Shown here in pieces: positions 7,802 through 16,274 of a stretch of DNA of 26,987 nucleotides; positions within the stretch are counted from its first letter, which is position 1; every line of letters starts with the position of its first letter. The notes beneath the pieces are model-generated. The model was given only the letters and a program-made list of their open reading frames with translations, ran no database searches and was not told the origin of the DNA. The DNA lies in NCBI GenBank assembly GCA_963638365.1, contig CAVHRK010000095.1, positions 1 through 26,987 of the forward strand, given 5' to 3'. The position numbers were made by a program, and so were the translations under genes. This DNA comes from Suilimivivens sp963638365. GTDB lineage: Bacteria; Bacillota; Clostridia; Lachnospirales; Lachnospiraceae.

Positions 7802-8474
7802 GCTGTCTTTCTCCATTTTCAAGCTCGATAATCTGGTCTCCGGCTCCCATCAGTCCGACATCGTGTGTCGTCATCACTACCGTAATGCCTTCCTTGCGCG
7901 TCATTTCCCGAAAAATACGGGTAATCTCTGCCGCCATGGCACTGTCAAGCTCTGCCGTCGGCTCGTCCGCAAGAATCAGCTTGGGACGGTGTGCAAAGGC
8001 CCGTGCAATGGCAACACGCTGTTGTTCTCCACCGGACATTTCTGCCGGCATATGCGTCATACGGTTTCCAAGTCCGACCATTTTCAGGCATTCTTCCACT
8101 CTTTCCTGTCGTTCCTTCGGAGATTTCACGCCACTAAGTCTCATGGAAAATTCCACATTCTGAAAGGCATTCATCGTTGGAATCAGGGATACCGCCTGAA
8201 ATACAAAGCCCATCTGCTTACGTCGCAGCTCTTCCCGCTCATATTCCGACATTGTGGTAAGAGCTTTTCCCTCCATACAGATTCTGCCGCTCGTCGGAAG
8301 GTCTAACGCTCCGATAATATTTAACAGCGTGGTCTTTCCGGAACCGGATCTTCCTTTCAGAATCGTAAAGGTTCCTGCTTCGATCTGCGCATCAATATCC
8401 TTCAATGCCTGAAACGTTCCTCCCGGAATCGGAAAAATCCGGTTGATCCGCTCCATTTCAATCATTACATTCAT
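7794..8474 (-). CDS. ABC transporter ATPase, MacB/LolD class
   Basis: This 226-residue stand-alone nucleotide-binding subunit would power the FtsX-type permease encoded just upstream. Walker A is GRSGSGKT (41-48), Q-loop Gln93 (VFQAVSLIPTMNA), signature MSGGEQQR (146-153), Walker B LILADEP with Glu171, D-loop AELD and H-loop THD. All catalytic residues are intact. The length is typical for MacB, LolD and BceA-like ATPases. ATG 8474 has AGGAG about seven bases upstream. It lies 30 bases after the permease stop and overlaps the next ATPase gene. Two different intact ATPases in one cassette suggest a heterodimer or alternative use with the single permease; this is inference. The substrate is unknown. 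Confidence 0.92.
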   Translation of the reverse strand: MNVMIEMERINRIFPIPGGTFQALKDIDAQIEAGTFTILKGRSGSGKTTLLNIIGALDLPTSGRICMEGKALTTMSEYEREELRRKQMGFVFQAVSLIPTMNAFQNVEFSMRLSGVKSPKERQERVEECLKMVGLGNRMTHMPAEMSGGEQQRVAIARAFAHRPKLILADEPTAELDSAMAAEITRIFREMTRKEGITVVMTTHDVGLMGAGDQIIELENGERQHG

Positions 8475-8504
8475 TTCTTCTCTCCTGACTGTCTGACTCC
8501 TCGT

Positions 8505-11315
8505 TTACTCTTCACCCAGCTTCAGGGTATTCGTGATATTTAACTTAAACAACAGACCAATTAATACGGCAAGGCAGACAAGTACTACCAGCAGAATGAC
8601 GGCATAGAGCCGCAGCATATCCGCAGGATCCGTAATCAGCTTCATCGGAAGCACCTGATTGGACGCCGCATAAGCAATCTGCACCATGGGAACGTACATT
8701 TTCGAAGTCAGCTTTCCGATTCCGATTCCCGCCAGAATGGAAAAGACTCCCGAAAAGATCTGTTCGTTTAACAGCATATGGATCAGTTCGCCCTTATGCA
8801 TACCACAGGCACGCAAAACTCCGAAGATCATTTCCCTTGACCGTACCGACATAATCCAATAGATCAGATAGCCGACTGCACACAACAAAATCGTAACAAG
8901 GAAGCCCATGGTAAGCACCCCGTTCGTTCCCTGCAGCAGAGGATCCCGGATGGCTGCATCCACATCCTTGCTTCTGTCCCGATACCCGGAAAGCTTCACA
9001 TCATATTTCTCAATCCAGTCTGTTATTTCAGAGCTGTCGTGTCCATCCTTTAAGGTGATCCACACCTCGTACGGTGTCACGCCCCACTCCTGATAAAGTG
9101 CCGCATAATGAGCAACAATCATATAATGATCCTGCGAATAAGCCGTTCCGTCCGGATTCAGTCCCATACAGACCGGTTCATAACCCGGAAAATATTCAAA
9201 AAATCCCACGATCGTTCCGGTAGCGGAATCCTTATGGCTGTTATTAAAGGACAGGGAATCCCCCACATCGTAGCCCAGCTTATCATGGAAATTCTGTGAA
9301 ACCAGAATACCGTTTTCTTCTACAGCCAGTTCGTTCAGCAGCTCATAATACGAGCTTCCAAGAAGTTCTTCGTCCAAAGCCGTATTTTCACCGAACTCTT
9401 TCGTATGAATGCCCATGAGCGTAATGGTATCCCGCTTTCGTGAACCGGTAGAAATATAGGCCTTGTCATCGTAAATAACCTTGGTAGAACTCTGCGCACA
9501 GTCCAAAGCGGCATATTTTCCATAGTCCGGCTCATAGTACATAAATTCGATATCCGGATTTTCGGAAGCAATCGAGCCGTTATCGTTCCAGACTTCCTTA
9601 ATCATCACATCCGCGCCATCCAGATATTCCTGATTTTCAATCGCATTCTGCAGAATGGTTCTTGCTATGGTCGCATGATACATTCCGAGAGAAATCGTCA
9701 GAATCAGAAACAGCATGATAAACTGCTGCTTCCGTCCGTTCTTGCGGTTTTCCATAAAGGAAGCATAGCTTGCGCTCTTCCAGTGATTCTTCCCGATCAG
9801 ATAAATCAACTGCACCAGATACGGCTGGAGTCTTAAAAACAGCAGCCCAAGTCCCAGAATAAACAGAGAGGAGCTGATATAAAGCAGAGGATCCAGCGAT
9901 TCTCCCATCAGCACACTTTCTTCGATCCGGGCTTCACTTTTATGAAACGAATAATAGCCATACAGGGAAACGGCAATCAGAATCACGTCGAGAAACAGCT
10001 TCTCCCAGAGATATTTCTTCTTCACGGCGTTCTGCTGCTTCAAATGCACAATCGTTACCCGGCTGTGCCGGATGGCCGGAATTGTCATAATACACAGAAC
10101 TGCTGCCATTGCTGCAAGCGTATACAAAAGGGCCTCTTCCCCAAACTGTACCGATAGCTGCGAATTCCCGGTAAATTCCAGAAAGCTTCTCGCCGACCCA
10201 AGTGCCCGGCTGAATGCAATGCCAAGCGGGACACCCAGCGCTCCGCCAAGAATCGTGAGGAACAGACTCTGATAGAGATACAACCGGAAAATCTGGCCGC
10301 CCGAGCTTCCACGGCTCTTGATGACCGAGATCTCGTTTTTCTCCATCTCATACATCTGCCCGGAGATCATAAACAGAAACGCTGCCAGCATAATCAGCAC
10401 CGGAATCTGTAAGATCAGCAGGGTTGCTTTAATCTTCGTTTCCTTTTTGGTATAGTCCTCCAGAATATTCTGATAAGAGGGACGATCCGTAAATCCACGG
10501 TATGCACTGCCGGTAATCAGCTCATTCGTATAGCTCATGGCCTGCGGCACATCCGTATAATCCATCTGTTCATAATCTGCCATGGTGAAAAACTTGCAGT
10601 TCACGGTATAGTCCTTCAGCCGTTCTCCCATGAACATGTTACGGAACAGCGCCTCATTCATGATACAGTAGCCGCTCTTATTGCCGATATGCTCCTGCCA
10701 GTAATAATCGCTGTTATCATCCTCGTTATAAATTCCCTTGATATAAAAGCGGATCGGATCTCCGTTTTCATCATATACACGGTCAAAAACATAGGTTTCT
10801 CCAAGCAGGATCTTCTGGCTGACCGCACAGGTCTGGCTGACAACAACCTCAATGGCTCCGTCTTCTGTCAGTCCATCTTCCGAATAAAGCTCCCCGCTTA
10901 TCAGCTTTATATGCTCACCGAAATCACTCATAAAGCCAAGCCGTGTTGAAATTCCGGTGGCATCGTCCCGGTTCATGGTAGAAAGCGCATCGGTCTGCAT
11001 CAGATAATAAAAGTAAATGGTCTGCCGTTCCGGTACACCCAGCGAATCATAGTACGTTTTCATTAAGTCTTCGAGTTTCGTAACGGCTGTTCCCTCGTCC
11101 CTCACCTGACTGACCACGGAAAACTGCATCACCGCCGGCCACTCCGACTCCTGAAACCGTTCCTCTTCAAACTCATCCTGAAGCATTCTGGTATACGCCG
11201 CTTCCTTATACAGCGGAAAGCAGATCACGGTCGCAATCATCAACACGCTTCCTAACAGAAGACAAAGATTCATCCATTTTTTATGCCAAAGCTTTTGCAG
11301 CATTATTCGAAACAT
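8505..11315 (-). CDS. FtsX-type ABC transporter permease (936 aa)
   Basis: This is a large permease of the FtsX/MacB superfamily, of the kind used for mechanotransmission or export of peptides and lipids. One membrane span at residues 16-35 is followed by an extracytoplasmic domain of about 260 residues. A first FtsX module follows at about 297-420 (ISGQMYEMEKNEISVIKSRG, then a glycine-rich span), then middle spans, a second large outer domain, and a second FtsX module at about 796-936. The YWIMSVRSREMIFGVLRACG segment of the second module parallels the motif in the first. About ten membrane spans are likely. ATG 11315 has AAGGA eight bases upstream and overlaps the end of the adaptor gene by 13 bases. 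It is the only permease in the cassette, so its two FtsX halves could contact the two ATPases. Confidence 0.9.
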   Translation of the reverse strand: MFRIMLQKLWHKKWMNLCLLLGSVLMIATVICFPLYKEAAYTRMLQDEFEEERFQESEWPAVMQFSVVSQVRDEGTAVTKLEDLMKTYYDSLGVPERQTIYFYYLMQTDALSTMNRDDATGISTRLGFMSDFGEHIKLISGELYSEDGLTEDGAIEVVVSQTCAVSQKILLGETYVFDRVYDENGDPIRFYIKGIYNEDDNSDYYWQEHIGNKSGYCIMNEALFRNMFMGERLKDYTVNCKFFTMADYEQMDYTDVPQAMSYTNELITGSAYRGFTDRPSYQNILEDYTKKETKIKATLLILQIPVLIMLAAFLFMISGQMYEMEKNEISVIKSRGSSGGQIFRLYLYQSLFLTILGGALGVPLGIAFSRALGSARSFLEFTGNSQLSVQFGEEALLYTLAAMAAVLCIMTIPAIRHSRVTIVHLKQQNAVKKKYLWEKLFLDVILIAVSLYGYYSFHKSEARIEESVLMGESLDPLLYISSSLFILGLGLLFLRLQPYLVQLIYLIGKNHWKSASYASFMENRKNGRKQQFIMLFLILTISLGMYHATIARTILQNAIENQEYLDGADVMIKEVWNDNGSIASENPDIEFMYYEPDYGKYAALDCAQSSTKVIYDDKAYISTGSRKRDTITLMGIHTKEFGENTALDEELLGSSYYELLNELAVEENGILVSQNFHDKLGYDVGDSLSFNNSHKDSATGTIVGFFEYFPGYEPVCMGLNPDGTAYSQDHYMIVAHYAALYQEWGVTPYEVWITLKDGHDSSEITDWIEKYDVKLSGYRDRSKDVDAAIRDPLLQGTNGVLTMGFLVTILLCAVGYLIYWIMSVRSREMIFGVLRACGMHKGELIHMLLNEQIFSGVFSILAGIGIGKLTSKMYVPMVQIAYAASNQVLPMKLITDPADMLRLYAVILLVVLVCLAVLIGLLFKLNITNTLKLGEE

Positions 11316-13444
11316 ATTTCCATTCCTTCCGTTAAGCCTTCTGCAACTCCATAATTGATCTGATCCGAACCGCAGGGCACGAAGCCCACATAGGCTGCAC
11401 CGCCATTTTCCGTGCGCACCTTCACATAGGTCTGTCCCTTCATTCTGGTAACTGCCTTTTTCGGAATCAGTAATACATTTTCGATCTGTCTTGCCGTACA
11501 GGATACCGTAAGACGGCTCTTATTCCATAAGCCGCCGGAGGTTTCCGCACTTAATTCCATGTTCCCGATATCCTCTGCCGGAAGTTCAATCAGAACATCC
11601 TCAGACTGTAGCTCCGTGCTTAAGGCTGTGCCATGACAGGTGACAACGGTTCCCGTCGTCTCCTGTTCCTTCCCCTCCAGATCGGTATAAGTAACTGCGA
11701 CCTTCATACCGTAATTCAGAAGGTTTCCCTCATCCTTCACGGTCACATAACAGTGATCCGCCTTGGCAATCTGGAATAAGGTTTCTTCTTTGGCAAGCTG
11801 CTTTTCCTCGGTATAATCCGGCATCGCAATCACTACACCGTCCACCGATGCCGTGAGCTGCGTAATCGCATAATCAGACCGCATCTGTGCAATCTCTTCC
11901 TGCAGCTTATCCTCTTCCTTCTGTAAATGTGCAAGCTCCCGGTTTAACTGCTTCTTCACAAGCCGGTCCTTTTCCTTGCTACTTTTTTCCTGTAAATCAG
12001 CCTTTCGCTGCTCAATCCGTTCTGTTCTTGTCACCTTCGTCTGTAAGGCCACCTCATCCGGTACAACATAAACATTGGCAAGGACCTCACCCTTTTTCAC
12101 CTGCTGGTTGTTGTGCACCAGACTTTCCACGAAATAGCAGGTTCCGTATTCAACCGGATTCTTAACCACCTCATAAGAAGGAAAATAAAGATACCCGGCA
12201 GCTTCAAAGGATGTTGTAAGGCTTCCCTTTTCAAGCTTCATGGTTTCCTTATCAACCTTCACGGTTCCGGGAGAAAATACCTGATCTCCCTCGGATAATC
12301 CGGAAACAATCTCCGTATAGATTCCGTCTGACATGCCAATTTCAACCGATGTATAAATGCTGGTTTCTCCATCCATACGATAGACAAAGTTTCCTCCGGC
12401 ATCCTTATGGATGGCATCGCTTGTCACAGAAAGTACATGCTCGGCCTTATCACTGACGCGGATAACCACGCCATAATCTCCAATGGCAATCTCCTGCGCA
12501 TCATCCTGAAAGGTAAAGGTTGCATAGAGGCTGTCCTGATTACGGATCCGTTTATTATATTCCTCTGCCTTCATAGGCTCATAGATAATCTCATAACGCT
12601 TCCCGTCAAAGAACGCATAGATGTCCTTTGCATTATTGACGTCGGCTTTACTGATGAAATCACAGTGAAGCTTCCGGCTGCTTAAATCTCCAACCGCAGC
12701 TACTGCACTTCTTGAACTGAGAAAATCCCCATAGCTTAAATAGGAAATGGCTACCACCGTACCTGCTGCCGTTGCTTTCAGAATGGTCTTTTCTTTCTTA
12801 TCCTGTAACCGCCCGAGTTCAGAAAGGGCATAATCATGATCCAGTTCATAAAGTTCATTCTGCTGCTTTAACTGCTCCTGAAGCTGATTCACTTCCACGG
12901 TAACATCCTGATATTTGACTCCATAATCGGCAAATTCTGCCTGCCGGTCATCCCGGTTTTGATACTCCTCACAGAGCCGCTTGTAAAACGCCTGATCCTC
13001 TAACGGCTTTTCGAGATTTTCCTTCATAATCCCGACTGCTTCCTCGTGATCCTCCTCCTGATCCTCTATGGATTCCTGCTTTTCCTCGATCTGCTTTTCC
13101 AGATCTCCGGTATCTCCGTAAATCAGAGGGCTCCCGGCCTGTACCGTCTCTCCCGGCAGCGTTCCATAGGAAGCAAAGGTCTGATTCGTGGAATAAGCAT
13201 ATTCTTTCGTATCGAAGTCCACGGTAGCCGGATAGATCTCTGCTTTATACAGATTCCGGTAAGTGACTGCTTCGTAATTGCCTGCCGCCCCTTCCGGCTC
13301 TAACAGAGTTACTTCGCTTTCCCCGTCTTCCTGCGTCCTGGCATTTCCCGACACCTGTGTACTTCCGGCACATCCTGTAACGACAAGCAGCAGGCAGCAC
13401 CACGCGGTCATTGTTTTTAAGATTTTGCTGTTTCTGCTCATCAT
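11303..13444 (-). CDS. Tandem HlyD-type adaptor lipoprotein (713 aa)
   Basis: This protein looks like two membrane-fusion (HlyD/RND adaptor) modules joined head to tail. A signal with lipobox VTGC (Cys25) predicts a lipoprotein. The first module has a lipoyl-like half at about 88-113, a coiled-coil hairpin at about 114-220, the returning half ILKATAAGTVVAISYLSYGD (221-240), and ends with SGLSEGDQVFSPG (381-393). The second starts with EAAGYLYF, has a coiled coil at about 463-525, the returning half LTASVDGVVIAMP (530-542), a strand LLIPKKAVTRMKG and EGLTEGMEI near the C-terminus. Ordinary adaptors have one such set in 350-450 residues. ATG 13444 forms an ATGA overlap with the upstream adaptor stop; AAAGG lies ten bases before it. 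Bridging the permease to the wall or to exported substrate is the inferred role. Confidence 0.85.
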   Translation of the reverse strand: MMSRNSKILKTMTAWCCLLLVVTGCAGSTQVSGNARTQEDGESEVTLLEPEGAAGNYEAVTYRNLYKAEIYPATVDFDTKEYAYSTNQTFASYGTLPGETVQAGSPLIYGDTGDLEKQIEEKQESIEDQEEDHEEAVGIMKENLEKPLEDQAFYKRLCEEYQNRDDRQAEFADYGVKYQDVTVEVNQLQEQLKQQNELYELDHDYALSELGRLQDKKEKTILKATAAGTVVAISYLSYGDFLSSRSAVAAVGDLSSRKLHCDFISKADVNNAKDIYAFFDGKRYEIIYEPMKAEEYNKRIRNQDSLYATFTFQDDAQEIAIGDYGVVIRVSDKAEHVLSVTSDAIHKDAGGNFVYRMDGETSIYTSVEIGMSDGIYTEIVSGLSEGDQVFSPGTVKVDKETMKLEKGSLTTSFEAAGYLYFPSYEVVKNPVEYGTCYFVESLVHNNQQVKKGEVLANVYVVPDEVALQTKVTRTERIEQRKADLQEKSSKEKDRLVKKQLNRELAHLQKEEDKLQEEIAQMRSDYAITQLTASVDGVVIAMPDYTEEKQLAKEETLFQIAKADHCYVTVKDEGNLLNYGMKVAVTYTDLEGKEQETTGTVVTCHGTALSTELQSEDVLIELPAEDIGNMELSAETSGGLWNKSRLTVSCTARQIENVLLIPKKAVTRMKGQTYVKVRTENGGAAYVGFVPCGSDQINYGVAEGLTEGMEICFE

Positions 13445-14541
13445 TGCAAAATTACCTTTTCTCCTTCCTGAAGTCCTGACAGGATCTCGGTATACTCGTC
13501 TCCTTTTAATCCGGCTTCCACATAGACCATCTGCCGCATGCCGTCTTCATCCGTCATATAGACATAATCTTTTCCGTCGGCATTATGTACTGCGCTCTTC
13601 GGCACACGAAGCACATGGTCCTTCTCTTCCATCACCAGCAGGAGATTTCCGGTTGCTCCTACCTCAAGAACCGCCCCTTCCGGCTGTTCCTCAATCGAAA
13701 ATAGCTGTTTCTCTCCCCAGTGTTCCATATCATAAGGCAAAAGCACGTAATCGCCCTTCCCATTCCCGGTTGTGATTGTCATGGATACCGGCTCTCCGGC
13801 TTTGAAATAATCGCTGTATTCCGGCTTTTCCAGTTCAAACAGACATTCTGAGGTATCAATAATGGTCATAATCGGATCATCTTTCACACAGACGCTTCCT
13901 TCCAGATCCCGTTCTACTGAAGAGATCGTTCCGTCGATCTGCGCATAAACGCGGCTTTCCTCCTGCTCCTTGTGAAGAACGGCAAGCTCTGCCTCGTCCA
14001 ATGCAATGGCATCGGAATAATCCTCACGCAGATAGCGGTGCTCCTGTTCGATTTCTGCAAGCTGCTTCTCTTTCTCTATCCAGTCACTGCTCGTCTGTTC
14101 GGTGTGATAGGTGTACTGCACATTAAGCGCATCAATGGCATTCTGCAGATTCCTCTCATTCTGATCCAGCAAAAGCTTTTGCCTTGCAAGGTGATATTCT
14201 GTTTTCGCAATGTTCTCGTCCAGTCCATCTGTCACAAGGGAGGCCAACAAATCTCCCTTCTGAACCGTATCTCCAATATTCACATAGATCTGGTCGATGG
14301 TCTTTCCGCTGACTGAAAAGCTGACCTCCTGATCCTCTACCTGCCGGTAGGTACAAAGAAGCTTTTCGCTCAAAACCACTTCTCCGTAATCCGCTGCAAC
14401 GGTTTCAAAAAGTACCTGCTCCGTTTCGGGCTCCAACGTCACCTGTGTTTCCTGCACGTCTCCCTGTCCGCACGCGGTCAGTAATATCCCCGTCAAAAGG
14501 AACAGGCTGCCCGCCCACACTTGCTTTCTTCTTTTCCTCAT
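13441..14541 (-). CDS. HlyD-type adaptor lipoprotein
   Basis: This 366-residue periplasmic-adaptor-like protein is the first gene of the export cassette. It has a signal peptide with lipobox LTAC (Cys24), a lipoyl-like segment around YVNIGDTVQKGDLLASL, a coiled-coil region at about 114-200, the return segment VYAQIDGTISSVERDLEGSV, and a membrane-proximal part ending SGLQEGEKVILQ. This is the standard architecture and length of MacA-like adaptors, here in an apparently Gram-positive organism, where such lipoproteins would sit on the outer face of the membrane. ATG 14541 has GAAGG five bases upstream. The stop overlaps the next adaptor start by four bases. A terminator-like hairpin lies just upstream, so expression may depend on readthrough. 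Confidence 0.88.
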   Translation of the reverse strand: MRKRRKQVWAGSLFLLTGILLTACGQGDVQETQVTLEPETEQVLFETVAADYGEVVLSEKLLCTYRQVEDQEVSFSVSGKTIDQIYVNIGDTVQKGDLLASLVTDGLDENIAKTEYHLARQKLLLDQNERNLQNAIDALNVQYTYHTEQTSSDWIEKEKQLAEIEQEHRYLREDYSDAIALDEAELAVLHKEQEESRVYAQIDGTISSVERDLEGSVCVKDDPIMTIIDTSECLFELEKPEYSDYFKAGEPVSMTITTGNGKGDYVLLPYDMEHWGEKQLFSIEEQPEGAVLEVGATGNLLLVMEEKDHVLRVPKSAVHNADGKDYVYMTDEDGMRQMVYVEAGLKGDEYTEILSGLQEGEKVILQ

Positions 14542-14552
14542 AGCTGCCTTCC

Positions 14553-14584
14553 CATATATAACAAAGGCGGGAAATCCCGCCTTT
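14553..14584 (-). terminator. Terminator or attenuator between aminotransferase and export cassette
   Basis: On the minus strand a 9-bp stem AAAGGCGGG with CCCGCCTTT (14584-14576 and 14571-14563), loop ATTT, is followed by GTTATATAT. The stem is strong but the T-tract is interrupted, so termination may be partial. It begins two bases after the aminotransferase stop and ends about 20 bases before the adaptor start, leaving no room for a separate promoter after it. Confidence 0.65.
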
Positions 14585-14586
14585 CT

Positions 14587-15759
14587 TTATTTCTTTTCTT
14601 CACGAAGCCGTTTGATAAATGCTGCAATCTTTTCCATTGCAATCTGCAGATTTTCCAGCGAATACGCATAGGAGATTCGTAAGAAACCTTCCCCACAGTC
14701 TCCGAATGCCGTACCGGGTACAACTGCAACCTTTTCTTCCCTCAGGAGGCGTTCTGCAAATTCATCACTCGTCATGCCGAACTCCTTAATGCAGGGGAAT
14801 ACATAGAAGGCTCCATAAGGCTCGAAGCACTGCAGCCCCATTTTCTTAAAGGCATGCATTAAATATCTTCTTCTCTGATTGTACGCCTCACGCATCATGG
14901 CAACATCTTCATCCCCGTTTTTCAACGCTTCAATCGCCGCATACTGGCTTGTGGTCGGTGCACACATAATCGCAAACTGGTGAATCTTGAGCATCTGTTG
15001 TAAAATGGGTGCCGGAGCAGCAGCATAGCCAAGTCTCCATCCGGTCATTGCATAGGCCTTGGAGAATCCGTTGATTAATACGGTTCTTTCCTGCATTCCC
15101 GGAAGGCTGACAATGGAAACATGCTTCTCTTTATAGGTAAGCTCTGCATAAATTTCATCGGAAATAATGAAAATATCCTTCTCACGGATGACTTCTGCGA
15201 TTTCTTCGAGGTCTTTCTTCTCCATGATGGCTCCAGTCGGATTATTCGGGAACGGAAGAATTAACACCTTTGTCTTGTCGGTAATCGCATCACGCAGTTC
15301 CTGTGCGGTCAGCCGGAATTCATTCTCTTCCTTAAGCTCGATGATCACCGGCTTTGCATTGGCCAGAATCGCGCACGGCTCATAGGAAACGTAGCTGGGC
15401 TGCGGGATCAGCACCTCTTCTCCCGGATTAATCATGGCACGCAGTGCTATATCGATCGCTTCCGATCCACCTACGGTTACAATAACCTCTTTCATCGGAT
15501 CATAGGTAACTCCCTGCGTCCTCTGAAGATATGCGGCAATTTCCTGACGTAATTCCTTAAGACCGGTATTCGAGGTATAAAAGGTACGTCCCTTTTCCAG
15601 AGAGTAAATACCCTCATCACGGATATGCCACGGGGTGTCAAAATCGGGCTCACCCACGCCTAATGAAATGGCATCATCCATCTCACTTACAATATCAAAA
15701 AATTTACGGATACCCGAAGGTTTAATCTCTACAATTCTGTCGGATAACGGATTTCTCAT
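14587..15759 (-). CDS. Class I/II PLP-dependent aminotransferase
   Basis: This is a 390-residue fold-type I aminotransferase, which would transfer amino groups between an amino acid and a 2-oxoacid in the cytoplasm. It shows GEPDFDTP (36-43), YTSNTGLKELR (61-71), the VGGSEAID cofactor-phosphate region, PNNPTG (171-176), SDEIYAELTY (200-209), the PLP lysine Lys234 in GFSKAYAMTGWRLGY, and a carboxylate-binding arginine in GFLRISYAYS. It resembles the AspC/PatA-like group; the exact substrate cannot be read from sequence. ATG 15759 makes an ATGA overlap with the Lrp-type regulator gene, a common pairing in Clostridia that suggests amino-acid-responsive control. A hairpin terminator follows. Confidence 0.92.
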   Translation of the reverse strand: MRNPLSDRIVEIKPSGIRKFFDIVSEMDDAISLGVGEPDFDTPWHIRDEGIYSLEKGRTFYTSNTGLKELRQEIAAYLQRTQGVTYDPMKEVIVTVGGSEAIDIALRAMINPGEEVLIPQPSYVSYEPCAILANAKPVIIELKEENEFRLTAQELRDAITDKTKVLILPFPNNPTGAIMEKKDLEEIAEVIREKDIFIISDEIYAELTYKEKHVSIVSLPGMQERTVLINGFSKAYAMTGWRLGYAAAPAPILQQMLKIHQFAIMCAPTTSQYAAIEALKNGDEDVAMMREAYNQRRRYLMHAFKKMGLQCFEPYGAFYVFPCIKEFGMTSDEFAERLLREEKVAVVPGTAFGDCGEGFLRISYAYSLENLQIAMEKIAAFIKRLREEKK

Positions 15760-16241
15760 GGCGTAATCATCTCCCTTGTGTCTTCATATTTTTTGCCTAA
15801 AATCGTTCCATGATCCTTGTATTTCTTAAGAACAAAGTGGGTAGCAGTGCTCAATACGCCGTCCAGTGTGGATAACTTATCGGACACGAAGCTTGAAACC
15901 TGTTTTAAGGACTTGCCCTCAAGAGATACCAGCAGATCATAGCCTCCGGAAATCAGATAAACACTGTTTACCTCCGGATACTTGTAAATGCGTTCTGCCA
16001 GGTTGTCAAATCCCTGTCCTCTCTGCGGCGTAATGCGTACTTCGATCAATGCCGTTACCTTCTCAATATCGGTCTTTTCCCAGTCAATCATGGTATGGTA
16101 ACCACAGATAATTCCCTCATCTTCCAATGCTTTCAGTTCATTGGCGACATCAATTTCTTCCGCGCCAAGAATCACCGCCAGCTCCTTTACGGAGATACGG
16201 CTGTTTTTTTCAATAATGGCTAAAATCTGTTCTCTCATCAC
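15756..16241 (-). CDS. Lrp/AsnC family transcriptional regulator
   Basis: This protein of 160-161 residues has an N-terminal winged helix-turn-helix (about 2-50, with SRISVKELAVILGAEEIDV and the LEDEGIICGYHTMID hinge) and an AsnC/RAM ligand-binding domain at about 64-140, with VYLISGGYDLLVSLEG as the effector-site signature. Such proteins form octamers that sense amino acids. A C-terminal extension of about 20 residues follows. GTG 16241 lies nine bases from AGGAGG; ATG 16238, the next codon, would also fit, so the start is uncertain by one residue. The overlap with the aminotransferase gene suggests that it regulates that gene and perhaps itself, which is inference. Confidence 0.93.
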   Translation of the reverse strand: MMREQILAIIEKNSRISVKELAVILGAEEIDVANELKALEDEGIICGYHTMIDWEKTDIEKVTALIEVRITPQRGQGFDNLAERIYKYPEVNSVYLISGGYDLLVSLEGKSLKQVSSFVSDKLSTLDGVLSTATHFVLKKYKDHGTILGKKYEDTREMITP

Positions 16242-16274
16242 TTCTCAAATCCTCCTGATTCCTAATTATTTTCC

